A stretch of DNA of 7,207 bases from Desulfobacteraceae bacterium. Its GTDB lineage: Bacteria > Desulfobacterota > Desulfobacteria > Desulfobacterales > Desulfatirhabdiaceae. How positions within the stretch are numbered: position 1 is the stretch's first letter; each line of letters opens with the position of its first letter. Below the pieces are notes generated by a model, which saw nothing but the letters and a program-made list of their open reading frames with translations, was not told the origin of the DNA and did not search any database. The stretch spans positions 1 to 7,207 of the forward strand of contig DAIEFO010000110.1 in NCBI GenBank assembly GCA_027325475.1, given 5' to 3'. Positions 6,524 to 7,207 of the stretch are shown piece by piece. The position numbers were made by a program, and so were the translations under genes.

Positions 6524-6560
6524 ACGATGCAACACGGCAAGTCGGTTTTGCCGGCATCGT
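6524..6560. other. Strong bulged hairpin in the cytochrome/nspC divergent gap
   Basis: Plus-strand arms ACGATGC (6524-6530) and CGGCAA (6535-6540) pair with TTGCCG (6548-6553) and GCATCGT (6554-6560). This gives 13 base pairs, with a 4-base bulge (AACA) and a 7-base loop (GTCGGTT). No T-run follows, so it is not a standard intrinsic terminator. The arm sequences recur nearby: CTTGCCG at 6576-6582 and ACGGCAAG overlapping GCATCGT at 6661-6674, just before the nspC ribosome binding site. It could be an operator, or a leader RNA fold if nspC transcription begins upstream. Confidence 0.5.
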
Positions 6561-6617
6561 CATCTATTTTCAAGTCTTGCCGACTGTCCGCCGGTACCAT
6601 TTGCGCTTCCTTTATTA

Positions 6618-6646
6618 TTGACGCATTTCATCGTGTTTGTTAAGAG
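6618..6646 (+). promoter_or_regulatory. Candidate promoter for nspC
   Basis: TTGACG (6618-6623) matches the -35 consensus at five of six positions and is preceded by an AT-rich stretch. After a 17-base spacer, TAAGAG (6641-6646) matches the -10 box at only three of six. If used, transcription would begin near 6653, which would leave the hairpin at 6524-6560 outside the transcript. Confidence 0.3.
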
Positions 6647-6695
6647 GACGCGGCATACGAACGGCAAGCATCGTCGCATCAATCGAGGTCTCGCA

Positions 6696-7207
6696 ATGGA
6701 AAACACATCAGATATACAGAAACGGTTCAGTGATTTCCGGATACCGACACCATGTTATATCGTGGATGAATCAAGGCTTCTGAAAAATCTGAAAATTCTG
6801 GAAACGGTGCAGCGGCAGACAGGCTGCAGGATTCTGCTGGCACTGAAAGGCTTTGCCATGTTCAGCCTGTTTCCGGTTATTCGGGAATATCTCTGCGGGA
6901 TCGCCGCCAGCTCTGTGGATGAAGCCAGACTTGGAGCGGAAGAGTTCGGCAGGGAGGTTCACTTTTGTGCCCCCGCGTTTCCGGATGCGGATTTTGATGA
7001 AATTCTGTCTTACTGCCATCATATCGTGTTCAATTCGTTTTCATTCTGGAACCGCTGCAAGACCCGAATCATGGAATCCGGAAAACCGGTACGCTGCGGC
7101 ATCCGGGTCAATCCGGAGCATTCCGAAGTCCGGACGCCCATCTACGACCCTTGCGGTGCGGGTTCCCGGCTGGGAGTAACCCTGGAGCGTTTCGAGGCAA
7201 AACATCT
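6696..7207 (+). CDS. nspC: Carboxynorspermidine/carboxyspermidine decarboxylase, N-terminal part
   Basis: The first 170 residues are present, and the frame is open to the right edge; the full protein is usually about 380. It is a PLP-dependent, alanine racemase-fold (fold III) decarboxylase. It converts carboxynorspermidine or carboxyspermidine to norspermidine or spermidine in the cytoplasm. The start IPTPCYIVDESRLLKNL is typical. K51 in LLALKGFAMFS is the expected PLP Schiff-base lysine, and AASSVDEARLGAEEFG, HIVFNSF, CGIRVNPEHSEV and GSRLGVT are family hallmarks that separate it from diaminopimelate decarboxylase. ATG at 6696 has GAGG (6685-6688) 7 bases upstream. It is divergent from the cytochrome gene across 305 bp. 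Its usual partner, carboxynorspermidine synthase (a saccharopine dehydrogenase-like enzyme), is not in the window and may lie beyond the edge. Confidence 0.93.
   Translation, partial: MENTSDIQKRFSDFRIPTPCYIVDESRLLKNLKILETVQRQTGCRILLALKGFAMFSLFPVIREYLCGIAASSVDEARLGAEEFGREVHFCAPAFPDADFDEILSYCHHIVFNSFSFWNRCKTRIMESGKPVRCGIRVNPEHSEVRTPIYDPCGAGSRLGVTLERFEAKH

Noticed and set aside
6573..6585. AGTC-TTGCC-GACT as a separate hairpin
   Set aside because: A 4-bp stem is too short to stand alone; it is considered only as part of the alternative pairing upstream of nspC.
6472..6695. Search for a small gene, tRNA or CRISPR repeats in the divergent gap
   Set aside because: No open frame with a ribosome binding site, no cloverleaf and no regularly spaced repeats were seen; only the hairpin and candidate promoters.

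Overview
The window reads as a bacterial chromosome segment with moderate GC content. It most likely comes from the Desulfobacterota (sulfate- or metal-reducing 'deltaproteobacteria'). This is inferred from an octaheme HAO-like cytochrome c, a carboxynorspermidine decarboxylase, an enteric-like basic amino acid ABC importer and a repeated motif in the gaps between genes. No rRNA or other phylogenetic marker is present, so the placement is tentative. No insertion sequence, tRNA, CRISPR array or phage gene was seen.

Layout: bases 1-3834 hold a five-gene cluster on the minus strand, read from right to left. It runs: ATPase (HisP-like, 3834-3037), periplasmic binding protein (HisJ/LAO-like, 3016-2228), inner-membrane permeases (HisQ-like, 2130-1453; HisM-like, 1450-749) and a drug/metabolite (EamA) transporter that runs off the left edge (735-1). 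The spacing is tight (20, 97, 2 and 13 bp), so one transcript is likely. The first four genes form a complete importer, probably for lysine, arginine, ornithine or histidine. The fifth gene is a ten-helix-type carrier of unknown substrate. The 97-bp gap between the binding protein and the permeases holds one copy of a 19-bp motif that recurs upstream of hisP.

A 190-bp divergent gap (3835-4024) separates this cluster from a second, unrelated EamA transporter on the plus strand (4025-4897). That gene converges, with only 5 bp between stop codons, on a minus-strand gene for a secreted octaheme cytochrome c of the hydroxylamine oxidoreductase family (6390-4903). The position of the P460 cross-linking tyrosine appears to be phenylalanine, which points to a reductive role in periplasmic nitrogen chemistry rather than hydroxylamine oxidation.

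A 305-bp divergent gap (6391-6695) follows. It holds a strong bulged hairpin whose arm sequences recur just before the next gene. The last gene, cut by the right edge, is nspC (plus strand from 6696), the PLP-dependent carboxynorspermidine decarboxylase of polyamine synthesis. A basic amino acid importer near a polyamine gene fits a supply of arginine, ornithine or lysine for polyamine synthesis, but that link is inference from proximity. I see no clearly novel multi-gene system. The most interesting signals are the nspC upstream hairpin, the dispersed motif in the importer operon and the divergent HAO-like cytochrome.
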